From Psychrobacter sp. (lineage in GTDB: Bacteria > Pseudomonadota > Gammaproteobacteria > Pseudomonadales > Moraxellaceae), in the NCBI GenBank assembly GCA_020024075.1, contig JAHHUJ010000005.1:1-23320 (forward strand): a stretch of 23,320 nt of DNA, in the 5' to 3' direction. The translations under genes and the position numbers were made by a program. The notes below the pieces were generated by a model, which saw nothing but the letters and a program-made list of their open reading frames with translations, made no database searches and was not told the origin of the DNA. This document shows positions 15,451 to 23,208 of this stretch, piece by piece. How positions within the stretch are numbered: the stretch's first letter is position 1; the number at the start of each line of letters is the position of its first letter.

Positions 15451-15957
15451 TTATTTAACTGCCATACATTCAATTTCAACCTTCGCACCTAGTGCTAAAT
15501 CTGCCACAGCAAAAGCAGAACGTACAGGATACGGCTTAGCTAATTTGGCTTTATAACCTTCATTAAACTCAGCGAAATCTTCCATATCAGTCAGCATAAC
15601 CATGCATTTCACCAAGTCTGAAGATTGGTAGCCATAGCTCATTAGTGTTTTATTGATATTATCTAACGCTTGTTCTGTCTCTTGTCTAACGCCACCTTCG
15701 ACGACTTTACCGTCTTTCATACCCAGCTCACCAGAGAGATATAAGGTATTGCCCGCTCTTACCGCTTTTGAAAAAGGCAGTGCTCCGTCTGTCCCATAAA
15801 AGATAGGCGTGGTTTTTGACTGAGTGACCATAACAGAAGTAGAGGCTTGTTTTGCTTGTTGTTGATTTTGATCAGTATTTTGTTCAGCTTGAGCTACTGT
15901 AGCACCCATTAAGCCCATGCCCAAGATAAGTGAACTAGCAATTACTGGTAATTTCAT
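15451..15957 (-). CDS. Exported RidA (YjgF/YER057c/UK114) family protein
   Basis: Of the 168 residues, 1-24 are a clear signal peptide (hydrophobic segment, then AQA cleavage site at 22-24), followed by a Gln/Thr-rich linker. Residues 48-168 are a RidA domain: AVRAGNTLYLSGELGM, a helix with AMI-like ALDNINKTLMSYG, and PVRSAFAVADLALGAKVEIECMAVK at the end. The catalytic-type Arg146 and Glu163 of the imine deaminase branch are present. Cytosolic RidA destroys reactive 2-aminoacrylate; this copy should act in the periplasm, so its substrate is open. The AAGGAAA ribosome site before the ATG is good. It is monocistronic between two terminators. Confidence 0.88.
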   Translation of the reverse strand: MKLPVIASSLILGMGLMGATVAQAEQNTDQNQQQAKQASTSVMVTQSKTTPIFYGTDGALPFSKAVRAGNTLYLSGELGMKDGKVVEGGVRQETEQALDNINKTLMSYGYQSSDLVKCMVMLTDMEDFAEFNEGYKAKLAKPYPVRSAFAVADLALGAKVEIECMAVK

Positions 15958-15996
15958 AATATTTCCTTGTTGTATCTATTGAGAGTTTAAATCCTC

Positions 15997-16041
15997 AAAA
16001 AAAAGCAGGTTATAAGCCATAAATGCCTATAACCTGCTTTT
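15997..16041 (-). terminator. Rho-independent terminator of purF
   Basis: AAAAGCAGGTTATA (16001-16014) pairs exactly with TATAACCTGCTTTT (16028-16041). On the minus strand the stem runs into eight T, giving a strong terminator 73 bp beyond the purF stop and upstream of the RidA-like gene. Confidence 0.92.
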
Positions 16042-16113
16042 ATACTATCAAGAATAACCTTTGGGCTGACCTGAAATATGTATAAGATACTTTAAGCTAC
16101 CCCAAACGGGCTA

Positions 16114-17646
16114 TTAATTTTCTGGTACCCCTGTCATATCAACTGGAGTATCTGGAACATTCTTAATTACCTCTATACCTTTAGCTTTGTCATTACGCTG
16201 CTCTTGCAAGTAGTTTAGGTACTCCTCGGTAATGTTGCCAGTGATATATTTACCATCAAACACAGCACAATCAAAACCTTCTACTTTGCTATGCTTGGTA
16301 TCTTGTACCGCTTCAATCAAGTCGTCTAAGTCTTGGAATATCAGACGATCCGCACCGATAATTTGACGTACCTCTTCTACTGTATGACCAGCAGCGATTA
16401 GTTCAGAACGGACAGGCATATCGATACCATAGACATTAGGGTACTTAACTGGCGGCGCAGCACTGGCAAAAAACACCTTGTTGGCACCTGCATCGCGAGC
16501 CATTTGAATGATTTCATGACAGGTTGTACCGCGTACAATTGAGTCATCTACCAATAACACGTTTTTATTCTTAAACTCTAAAGGAACAGCATTTAGCTTC
16601 TGACGAACAGATTTTTTGCGTTGCTGCTGACCGGGCATAATAAATGTACGGCCAATATAGCGGTTTTTCATAAAGCCTTCACGGTACTTAACATTCAAGT
16701 TAAGCGCCAGCTCCATCGCTGAAGTACGTGAGGTGTCAGGGATAGGAATAACCACATCAATATCATGATCTTCACCCCATTCATCACGAATCTTCTGTGC
16801 TAGCTTCTCACCCATACGCAGGCGAGCTTTATAAACTGAGATGTTGTCTATAATTGAGTCTGGACGGGCAAAATACACGTATTCAAACATACAAGGGGTG
16901 TATTCTTTTGGCTCAATACATTGATGGGTATGCAGCTTACGATTTAAGTCGATGAAGATTGCCTCACCTGGCTTAACATCACGCACTACTTTAAAGCCGG
17001 AGCCAGTTAGAGCCACAGACTCTGAAGCTACCATATACTCAGTGCGACCATCAGCAGAGACACGCTCACCATAGACTAGAGGACGAATGCCATTAGGATC
17101 TCTAAAAGCAATCAAGCCATGACCGGTAATTAAGGCCACAACCGCATAAGCACCTTCCAAACGCTTATACATTGAACTGATGGCGGTAAAGATATCATCA
17201 GGAGTCGGCTGAGTCTTACCTAATGCCTGAATTTCATGTGCCAATACGTTTAGCAAAACCTCTGAATCTGAGTTGGTATTCAAATGACGTAGGTCATCTT
17301 GATAAAGCTCTTTTGCTAACTTTTCGGCGTTGGTCAAATTACCATTATGGGCTAGTGTGATACCATAAGGAGAGTTCACATAAAACGGTTGCGCCTCTGC
17401 ACTACTTGACGTTCCAGCGGTCGGGTATCTCACATGCCCTACGCCAAACTCACCAATTAGTCGCATCATATGACGTGTCATAAACACATCACGAACCATG
17501 CCATTGTCTTTACGCAAATAAAAGCGCCCATCTTTCATGGTCACGATACCAGCGGCATCTTGACCACGGTGTTGCAGCACAGTTAATGCGTCATACAACA
17601 CTTGGTTGACTGGTTCATATGCTGCAACACCTACAACTCCACACAT
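16114..17646 (-). CDS. purF: Amidophosphoribosyltransferase
   Basis: The enzyme makes 5-phosphoribosylamine from PRPP and glutamine, the committed step of purine synthesis. The N-terminal glutaminase domain begins MCGVVGVA, with nucleophile Cys2 exposed after Met removal and no propeptide. HRGQDAAG, GHVRYPTAGTSS (Arg73) and HNGNL (100-104) complete that site. The C-terminal phosphoribosyltransferase domain has the PRPP loop LLVDDSIVRGTT near residue 365. The 510-residue length is normal for the E. coli-type (no iron-sulfur cluster ligands expected). AAAAGGA precedes the ATG. It follows cvpA by 121 bp, the same order as in E. coli. I saw no PurR-like box in the gap. Confidence 0.97.
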   Translation of the reverse strand: MCGVVGVAAYEPVNQVLYDALTVLQHRGQDAAGIVTMKDGRFYLRKDNGMVRDVFMTRHMMRLIGEFGVGHVRYPTAGTSSSAEAQPFYVNSPYGITLAHNGNLTNAEKLAKELYQDDLRHLNTNSDSEVLLNVLAHEIQALGKTQPTPDDIFTAISSMYKRLEGAYAVVALITGHGLIAFRDPNGIRPLVYGERVSADGRTEYMVASESVALTGSGFKVVRDVKPGEAIFIDLNRKLHTHQCIEPKEYTPCMFEYVYFARPDSIIDNISVYKARLRMGEKLAQKIRDEWGEDHDIDVVIPIPDTSRTSAMELALNLNVKYREGFMKNRYIGRTFIMPGQQQRKKSVRQKLNAVPLEFKNKNVLLVDDSIVRGTTCHEIIQMARDAGANKVFFASAAPPVKYPNVYGIDMPVRSELIAAGHTVEEVRQIIGADRLIFQDLDDLIEAVQDTKHSKVEGFDCAVFDGKYITGNITEEYLNYLQEQRNDKAKGIEVIKNVPDTPVDMTGVPEN

Positions 17647-17767
17647 ACTCTATCCTTTTAAAATAGTCTTTACTGGTTAAAAGATTCATTTAGTAGTGGC
17701 TAAATTACACTTAATCACTGATTACTCAGCTTTTTACTTACTAACCTGTTGACCGTGAACTCAATGC

Positions 17768-18301
17768 TTATTGAGCGATAGCCTCTGGGTCGGTCTGTTG
17801 CGAGCTAGGCACGTCAATTTGTTGCCATGCCTCCCCTAATACTGTTGTTGCAAATTCCTTAGCGAACGGGGCATAAGGAAGTAATTCTGGAGCTATAACA
17901 GAGGATTGCCATAAAGCAGTATTGATAATAATCGGTGCCGACACACTCAACATCACCAATACCACCAGTACGTTTTTTGCTGCTCCCAATACGCCACCAG
18001 CCAACTGATCAACAAAGCCTAACTTAAGCCCTTTTACAATGCCAGACACCAGTAACGTCAATATTTGAATAACAATTAATACCACCAGCACAATAGCTAA
18101 GAAGCCAGCACCCACCTGCAATACAGGGGAGCTTACGAAGCTTGCCATATAAGGAGCAACGTCATCTGCTAATCGTGTGGCAGCCAAAAGAGCAATAAAC
18201 CACCCTACCAACGAGATTGAACTACGGATGAAGCCTGAGCTAAATCCTCGCCACAACCCTGCTAGTACTATGACAGCAATAACGATATCTAAGAACCCCA
18301 T
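17768..18301 (-). CDS. cvpA: CvpA family inner-membrane protein
   Basis: The 177-residue protein has four hydrophobic segments and begins MGFLDIVIAVIVLAGLWRGFSSGFIRSS, the typical CvpA start. CvpA is needed for colicin V production in E. coli and has been linked to envelope stress resistance; its biochemical role is unclear. Position directly upstream of purF is conserved in many gammaproteobacteria and supports the name. A TAGGG lies before the ATG. It follows pyrD by 32 bp, so pyrD-cvpA-purF may be co-transcribed. A small palindrome CTCAAT/ATTGAG (17760-17775) overlaps its stop codon. Confidence 0.92.
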   Translation of the reverse strand: MGFLDIVIAVIVLAGLWRGFSSGFIRSSISLVGWFIALLAATRLADDVAPYMASFVSSPVLQVGAGFLAIVLVVLIVIQILTLLVSGIVKGLKLGFVDQLAGGVLGAAKNVLVVLVMLSVSAPIIINTALWQSSVIAPELLPYAPFAKEFATTVLGEAWQQIDVPSSQQTDPEAIAQ

Positions 18302-18333
18302 GCAATAACCCTAGCTTTTATTTGTTACGAAAG

Positions 18334-19362
18334 TTAATAAATATCACGATGACTGGTGATTGCCTCCACACACTGTTGCACTAACTTAGGCCCTTTATAA
18401 ATCATGCCACTATAGAGCTGAACCATACTGGCACCTGCTTGTAGTTTTTGTACCGCTTTTTCACCACTGTCGATACCACCGACGCCTATGATGGGCACTT
18501 TGTCCTCTAAACGCTCATAAAACTGTTTAATAATCTGAGTGCTTAAATGACCCACAGGTCGACCTGATAGCCCGCCAGCTTCATTGCCATGTGGTAAGTC
18601 CTCTACCCCAGTTCTGCTTAAAGTTGTATTGGTAGCGATAAGACCATCAATCTCAAACTCAACCAATTGCGCTGAGAGGTAATCTATTTGATCTTCCGTC
18701 AAATCAGGAGCAACTTTCAATACCATAGGCACATAAAAACCATAGTCGGTAGCCAGTTGGTTGTGACGATTTTTGATACTGTCTAATAACTCAGTTAACG
18801 CATCTCCACTTTGTAAATCACGTAAATTCTTAGTATTAGGCGAGGAGATATTCACCGTAATATAAGAGGCATGAGGATAAACACGTTCTAGGCAATATAT
18901 GTAGTCATCAGCAGCATTTTCAACAGGAGTTACCGCATTTTTTCCGATATTGATTCCAATATTGCCTTGGTATTTACAGTTTTTAACGTTACTAACTAGA
19001 TTATCTACGCCAAGGTTATTAAAGCCCATACGGTTAATAATGGCATCTGCTTCTTTAATTCTAAATAATCTAGGCTTGTCATTACCTTGCTGTGGACGCG
19101 GCGTGACAGTACCCACTTCAATAAAGCCAAAGCCAAGCTCGGCTAGAGCGTCAATATAACGGCCATTTTTGTCTAGACCTGCAGCCAAACCTACTGGATT
19201 TGAAAACTGCAATCCCATACACTCAGTCGGCAAAGACTGCTGAGAATAAATAAAACCTAAGGTATGTGTTTTATGCGCTTTTTCTAGAAGCTTGAGAGTT
19301 AAGTCGTGAGCATGCTCAGGGTCTAAATTAAATAAGAAAGGACGTAATAAGGCGTAGGACAT
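18334..19362 (-). CDS. pyrD: Dihydroorotate dehydrogenase (quinone), class 2
   Basis: A membrane-associated FMN enzyme that oxidises dihydroorotate to orotate with quinone in pyrimidine synthesis. The N-terminal helix region LLRPFLFNLDPEHAHDL identifies class 2. FMN and substrate motifs include NPVGLAAGLDKNG, NRMGFNNLG, VNISSPNTKNLR (catalytic Ser in this loop), KVAPDL, GLSGRP and IGVGGI. I choose ATG 19362 (342 residues), which matches the E. coli start and length. The frame stays open to a GTG at 19419, but that would add 19 residues with no family match and no ribosome site. Promoter candidate at 19478-19495. Confidence 0.95.
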   Translation of the reverse strand: MSYALLRPFLFNLDPEHAHDLTLKLLEKAHKTHTLGFIYSQQSLPTECMGLQFSNPVGLAAGLDKNGRYIDALAELGFGFIEVGTVTPRPQQGNDKPRLFRIKEADAIINRMGFNNLGVDNLVSNVKNCKYQGNIGINIGKNAVTPVENAADDYIYCLERVYPHASYITVNISSPNTKNLRDLQSGDALTELLDSIKNRHNQLATDYGFYVPMVLKVAPDLTEDQIDYLSAQLVEFEIDGLIATNTTLSRTGVEDLPHGNEAGGLSGRPVGHLSTQIIKQFYERLEDKVPIIGVGGIDSGEKAVQKLQAGASMVQLYSGMIYKGPKLVQQCVEAITSHRDIY

Positions 19363-19477
19363 AACGCTAGGTAACCTGTTATGGAATAAGTAAATTGAGA
19401 GAATTGCTATTAGCCGCACTCTTAGATAAAGAAGTTTTTTTATTCAAGATAGAGTTGTGCTCTACTCAGAAGCTGTT

Positions 19478-19495
19478 GATTATACCAGTATAATC
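19478..19495 (-). promoter_or_regulatory. Putative pyrD promoter within a palindrome
   Basis: On the minus strand TGG-TATAAT (-10 at 19484-19479, with extended TG) stands about 115 bp before pyrD. It is one half of a perfect palindrome GATTATA-CCAG-TATAATC (19478-19495), so a plus-strand TATAAT faces the other way. A regulator binding the palindrome would mask the -10. No convincing -35 is visible. Confidence 0.45.
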
Positions 19496-19552
19496 GTAGC
19501 AAATCATCGATTAGTATTAACTAAAAAACCACAATAACACGCCCCTAATTTA

Positions 19553-20092
19553 TCACGGCACTGGTCTTTTGTCTGTGAGGGCTATCCAGCCCTTAACAAT
19601 ACGATAAATATGCCAAATAAATGCAAATAAAATAATCAGCCCGCCAAATGCAGCCAATCCAGTTGAGCCTAATGCCACATTAGAGCTATCAGAGAACACC
19701 CCAAGACCTAAGCCGCCCAAACCAATCACAGCCATTACAATACCAATCGCAGCAAAGATGATACTGTACCAAAAAGTCTTAATCTGCCAATCAAAGTGAG
19801 TCGCCAGCCAAGTATGCTCAGCCTGATTACGGCGTGCATAGTTCATGATAATGGGCACTATCCATAGCAAACCTGCTGTAAAGTAGCTTAATACATACAG
19901 TAAATAAGTGACATGGTTATAGCGAGTCAGAGACTCTTCTTGTGACTTGCTGATAACGGGCTGAGGATGATTCAACTCAGTCTTAATAAGCTGGGAGTGC
20001 TGCTCATAAGCGCTATCCTTACCAGACACAGGTATCTGTAAGTCTGGCTGTTGCAGCTTTGTAGTTTGGCGTGTATCTTGATTATTGTCCAT
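19553..20092 (-). CDS. DUF4870-like membrane protein
   Basis: The 179-residue protein has a polar N-terminal tail (1-57, rich in Gln, Asn, Asp) and three membrane helices (about 61-82, 107-131, 145-167). The stretch VTYLLYVLSYFTAGLLWIVPIIMNYARR, then AEHTWLATHFDWQIKTFWYS, and the C-terminal RIVKGWIALTD resemble small DUF4870-type or related uncharacterised membrane proteins common next to housekeeping genes in proteobacteria. Function is unknown. A very strong GGGGAGG precedes the ATG. It lies between sixA and pyrD with 150- and 190-bp spacers, so is probably its own unit. Confidence 0.72.
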   Translation of the reverse strand: MDNNQDTRQTTKLQQPDLQIPVSGKDSAYEQHSQLIKTELNHPQPVISKSQEESLTRYNHVTYLLYVLSYFTAGLLWIVPIIMNYARRNQAEHTWLATHFDWQIKTFWYSIIFAAIGIVMAVIGLGGLGLGVFSDSSNVALGSTGLAAFGGLIILFAFIWHIYRIVKGWIALTDKRPVP

Positions 20093-20131
20093 AATCCTCC
20101 CCTTTTATTAATAAAATGAGTGTTTAACTCT

Positions 20132-20173
20132 CTAGTATTAATTCACTAGCGTTAATCCACCAGCATTAACTCA
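20132..20173. repeat. Three 14-bp tandem units upstream of the DUF4870-like gene
   Basis: CTAGTATTAATTCA (20132), CTAGCGTTAATCCA (20146) and CCAGCATTAACTCA (20160) follow each other without gaps; shared core TTAA. They are about 40-80 bp upstream of the gene's start, in its likely promoter region. Confidence 0.6.
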
Positions 20174-20244
20174 CGCAGCAAATGCACTTAGTAAATGAGC
20201 TACCCAATAAATTAAGCAGCCGATAAATCAACTCAGCTTAGCTG

Positions 20245-20703
20245 TTAACCGTGCTGCTTAGGCACATAACGCTCAACTTCGTCACCCATATCTGCTGCAA
20301 TAATTTCGGCATCAAATACGCGGGCTTCTGCCAGTTGATAAGGCTCTACTGTCTCTGCTGTCAGTAGCGCTGCCATTTTTGCCACAATAGGCATATGACA
20401 CACCACGACCACACACTCCCCTTCCACATCCGTGAGGCCATGCAAAGCCTGCATAGCATCTTCATCTGGCGTGATATCTGAATGCACCTTCACTGGCACA
20501 TCAGGCTTAAGCGCGATTAAAGCCTGCAGTGTTTGCTGCGCTCTAACGTAAGGGCTAACTACAAAAACATCAGGGTTATAGTTATCTACAATATACTGAG
20601 CGGTCTCGGCAGCCTGTCGCTGTCCTAGCTCAGTTAAGTTGCGCTGTGAATCTGGCCGAGTTTGATATTCAGCCTCACCATGACGCATTAAAATAATCTT
20701 CAT
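20245..20703 (-). CDS. sixA: Phosphohistidine phosphatase SixA
   Basis: The 152-residue protein is almost only the histidine-phosphatase core: KIILMRHGEAE (Arg7, His8), NLTELGQRQAAETAQYI, SPYVRAQQTLQAL, and VVVVCHMPIVAKM with the second catalytic His103. Length and sequence match SixA, which removes phosphate from phosphohistidine proteins; in E. coli it acts on the PTS-Ntr phosphotransfer chain (PtsN/NPr). No pts gene is in the window. GGATA precedes the ATG. It begins 13 bp after the gpsA stop, so the two are probably co-transcribed. Confidence 0.9.
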   Translation of the reverse strand: MKIILMRHGEAEYQTRPDSQRNLTELGQRQAAETAQYIVDNYNPDVFVVSPYVRAQQTLQALIALKPDVPVKVHSDITPDEDAMQALHGLTDVEGECVVVVCHMPIVAKMAALLTAETVEPYQLAEARVFDAEIIAADMGDEVERYVPKQHG

Positions 20704-20716
20704 GATTTTATCCGTT

Positions 20717-22048
20717 CTATTTATCTGGCATGCCTGCTGTCATTCGAGCATTTAATGCTTCATTGGTGTATTCATGAGGCATCACGAACTCAACATCACT
20801 TCTAAAGCCAGATTCCATTAAATGTAGAGCCACACCTAAGGCAGCTTGATCATCATATATAACCGCATGTAACGCATGAGTGATGGGCATATAAATACCT
20901 AGCTTCATCGCTTTTTCATGCACTTGCTGGATGGTATTAACCCCCTCAGCGGTTTGTCCAAGCTTTTTAATTGCAGCCTCCAAGCTCATGCCCTTACCTA
21001 ACATATTACCAATACGATAGTTACGACTTAGCTCTGAGCTACAAGTTGCGTATAAGTCACCAACCCCTGACAGGCCTAGGAAGGTTAAAGGATTGGCTCC
21101 AGAGGCAACACCAAAGCGGCTCATTTCAGCCAAAGCACGAGTCAATAGCATGGCTTTGGTGTTTTCACCCACATTATATGAGGCCGCCATACCCATAGCG
21201 ATGGCATAAATATTCTTTAATGCACCACCAAGCTCAACACCTTTGATGTCATCGGAGGCAAATATTCTAAAGAAGGCACTGTGTAGAGCAGATTGGACCG
21301 CATGACGCAGTAATTCTGAGTCACTGGCAATGACCGAAGCTGAAGGCATATTCTGCATAATTTCAACTGCTAAGTTAGGCCCAGACATTACCCCAAAATT
21401 CACCTCTGGTAGCTCTTGCTTGATGATATCACTCATCAAACTAAACGTATCCTTTTCCATACCTTTGGTTAAGGACACAATAGACTGCCCTGTTAAATAC
21501 GGGCGAATATTTTTTAAAGTCTCTCTAAATGCAGAGCTGGGTACTGCCACAAAAATAATGTCTTTATCTTGCACAGCAGCTTTTAAATCATGCTCATATT
21601 TCAAGCGCTCATCTAAGGTATAGCCTGGCAAGTACTTTTTATTCACTCGGCTCTTTTGTAAAGACTTCACAGTACGCTTATTACGAACCCATAGAGTTGA
21701 ATCACAGCCATTACGGGCGGCTAAGTTCGACATGGCGGTACCAAAGCTACCCCCTCCTAAAAAAGCCAAGCGCAGCTGGTGAGGAGGGGTCCCCCCTTTG
21801 GGCTTGCTCATATTACTGCGCACTTTTTTTTCAATTTCTTCTGGGTCAATGGCTGATTTATCACGCTTAGCCTTAACCCCCACCTTAGTAGCTTTGTCAA
21901 AAAGGCTGGCTAAAATACCAGAGTTAAATACAGACTTCTCTTCAGCCGACTTTGCATCCTCTGCATCAGTAGTGTCTGTATTACTCATAGCCTCATTTTG
22001 GTCCATGTCTTTATCTTCGACTTCGCTATTTTTTTTGTCAGCTGACAT
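20717..22048 (-). CDS. gpsA: NAD(P)-dependent glycerol-3-phosphate dehydrogenase with N-terminal extension
   Basis: The enzyme reduces dihydroxyacetone phosphate to sn-glycerol 3-phosphate for phospholipid synthesis. The Rossmann motif LAFLGGGSFGTAM begins near residue 94. SLTKGME (Lys195), SGPNLAVEI, LGGALKNIYAIAMG (Lys278) and GLSGVGDLYATC (Asp331) give the full catalytic set. The 443 residues exceed the family's roughly 335; the surplus is about 90 N-terminal residues, first acidic and Asn/Ser/Asp-rich (1-40), then a more ordered-looking stretch (FNSGILASLFDKATK) and a basic one. The alternative ATG at 21811 (Met80) would give a normal-length enzyme but has no ribosome site, while the ATG at 22048 has GAGAG. 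sixA follows by 13 bp. Confidence 0.95.
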   Translation of the reverse strand: MSADKKNSEVEDKDMDQNEAMSNTDTTDAEDAKSAEEKSVFNSGILASLFDKATKVGVKAKRDKSAIDPEEIEKKVRSNMSKPKGGTPPHQLRLAFLGGGSFGTAMSNLAARNGCDSTLWVRNKRTVKSLQKSRVNKKYLPGYTLDERLKYEHDLKAAVQDKDIIFVAVPSSAFRETLKNIRPYLTGQSIVSLTKGMEKDTFSLMSDIIKQELPEVNFGVMSGPNLAVEIMQNMPSASVIASDSELLRHAVQSALHSAFFRIFASDDIKGVELGGALKNIYAIAMGMAASYNVGENTKAMLLTRALAEMSRFGVASGANPLTFLGLSGVGDLYATCSSELSRNYRIGNMLGKGMSLEAAIKKLGQTAEGVNTIQQVHEKAMKLGIYMPITHALHAVIYDDQAALGVALHLMESGFRSDVEFVMPHEYTNEALNARMTAGMPDK

Positions 22049-22125
22049 AAGTTTGCTCTCTATGGTTGTAACAGATTTAAGTTATTTAAATTTTAATAAT
22101 AAACGGTTGATGATACGATCCAATC

Positions 22126-22165
22126 TCTCATTTATTCTGAGTCATTCTCATTCATTCTGAGTCAT
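22126..22165. repeat. 20-bp tandem duplication across the nitroreductase stop codon
   Basis: TCTCATTTATTCTGAGTCAT (22126-22145) and TCTCATTCATTCTGAGTCAT (22146-22165) differ at one base. The stop codon and last residues (DSE) of the nitroreductase gene lie in the second copy; the first copy lies just downstream of the gene. Confidence 0.8.
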
Positions 22166-22847
22166 AAGTAATAAAATCTACCGTATCAATTTCACCTCGG
22201 CTTGGCATCTGGCAATGTGCACTTCCCACATACACAAAAGCGGTAACATAGTCCTCCGATCCCACATTAAAATAGCTCTTAACCGCTGGCTCGTTGGCTA
22301 AAGGCCCTGTGCGCCAAACCGTATCAAATCCTTGTGCTTTTAAGGCCAATATTAAATTTTGTACTGCGGCCCCTGTGCTCAGCAATTGTTCAAAAGCTGG
22401 CACCTTTTCATGATATTGCATACGGGTGACCACAGTGATAATCATAGGAGCTCTTAGTGGCATCTTTAATGTTTTTTCAATGGTACGCTCATCCAGCTCC
22501 ACTGCTTCACGCAGTGCTTTTGCTTCTGCTGCTGCTAATAGTGCCCGGCCAAAAGCGTGTCTTCTTTGGCCTTCTACGATGATAAATCGCCACGGTTGTA
22601 GTTTTTTGTGATCAGGGGCGGTCATCGCACACTCAATTGCCGCTTCAACTTGATTTGCTTTTGGGGCTGGTATGGTTAAGTTGCCAATACTACGACGTGA
22701 CTTTATCCAGTTAATAACTTGCTCGTCTGTGACCTGGGTCGAACGAGCCTTATTTGCTGCACTGTTTTCTGTACCGTCTACCTGAGTGTTGTCTACCTCA
22801 GTGTTGTTATTGGTCGTTAACTCATTATCAAAATTTTGGTCAATCAT
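22152..22847 (-). CDS. YdjA-like nitroreductase family protein
   Basis: The 231-residue flavoprotein resembles E. coli YdjA. WIKSRRSIGNL (Arg51, Arg52, Ser53) is the FMN phosphate contact. APDHKKLQPWRFIIVEG (about 78-93), LRAPMIITVVTR, STGAAVQNLILALKAQGFDTVWRTGPL and FVYVGSA follow in family order. It should bind FMN and reduce an unknown nitro, quinone or similar substrate with NAD(P)H. The first 41 residues are a disordered Asn/Thr/Asp-rich tail absent from YdjA, and include NTEVD-NTQVD, encoded by a 15-bp tandem duplication. AGAGG stands before the ATG. It lies 103 bp upstream of gpsA on the same strand. Confidence 0.9.
   Translation of the reverse strand: MIDQNFDNELTTNNNTEVDNTQVDGTENSAANKARSTQVTDEQVINWIKSRRSIGNLTIPAPKANQVEAAIECAMTAPDHKKLQPWRFIIVEGQRRHAFGRALLAAAEAKALREAVELDERTIEKTLKMPLRAPMIITVVTRMQYHEKVPAFEQLLSTGAAVQNLILALKAQGFDTVWRTGPLANEPAVKSYFNVGSEDYVTAFVYVGSAHCQMPSRGEIDTVDFITYDSE
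22776..22805. repeat. In-frame 15-bp tandem duplication in the nitroreductase tail
   Basis: GTCTACCTGAGTGTT (22776-22790) and GTCTACCTCAGTGTT (22791-22805) differ at one base and encode NTEVD followed by NTQVD on the minus strand. Confidence 0.8.
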
Positions 22848-22984
22848 AATAGCCTCTATTTATAATTATTCCTTTATCTAGGGTAATAAAACCAGCATTA
22901 ATTGCAGCTTATTGTCGGAGTATTTTACCCTGTCCTTCATTTAAATATTGTTATATCAATATTAACTGTCTGATTAAATATATT

Positions 22985-23044
22985 GTCACTTATAGATTTG
23001 TTACTTATAAATTCGTCACTTACAGACTTGCTGCTTATATATAT
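22985..23044. repeat. 15-bp tandem repeats, four units
   Basis: GTCACTTATAGATTT (22985), GTTACTTATAAATTC (23000), GTCACTTACAGACTT (23015) and GCTGCTTATATATAT (23030) are contiguous and in exact 15-bp register, diverging toward the right. Looser copies of the CTTAT core appear further right (about 23056 and 23095). No spacers separate the units, so this is not a CRISPR array. Confidence 0.7.
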
Positions 23045-23208
23045 TTTATATTGGTGCTTATCTTAATTTTTACAGTATTTTTTACCAAACTGCTACTTAT
23101 CTAACCGTTTGAGAAAAGATTAGAGACTACAAAAGCAAAAAACTGACTTAATACGCAATACAAACAATAGGCTGAGCCTGTATTTGTCAAACCTCAAAAT
23201 ATGCAAAA

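Noticed and set aside
17647..17767. PurR operator upstream of purF
   Set aside because: I looked for an ACGCAAACGTTTGCGT-like palindrome in the cvpA-purF gap and found none.
19363..19419. Longer pyrD form starting at GTG 19419
   Set aside because: The extra 19 residues match nothing in class 2 PyrD and lack a ribosome site; ATG 19362 aligns with the family start.
21798..22160. 120-codon plus-strand frame over the gpsA start
   Set aside because: It is antisense to the gpsA tail, serine/leucine-rich without domains, and runs through the duplicated spacer.
22852..22886. Nitroreductase promoter TTACCC-16 bp-TATAAA on the minus strand
   Set aside because: The start of transcription would fall inside or after the ribosome site, so it cannot serve this gene.
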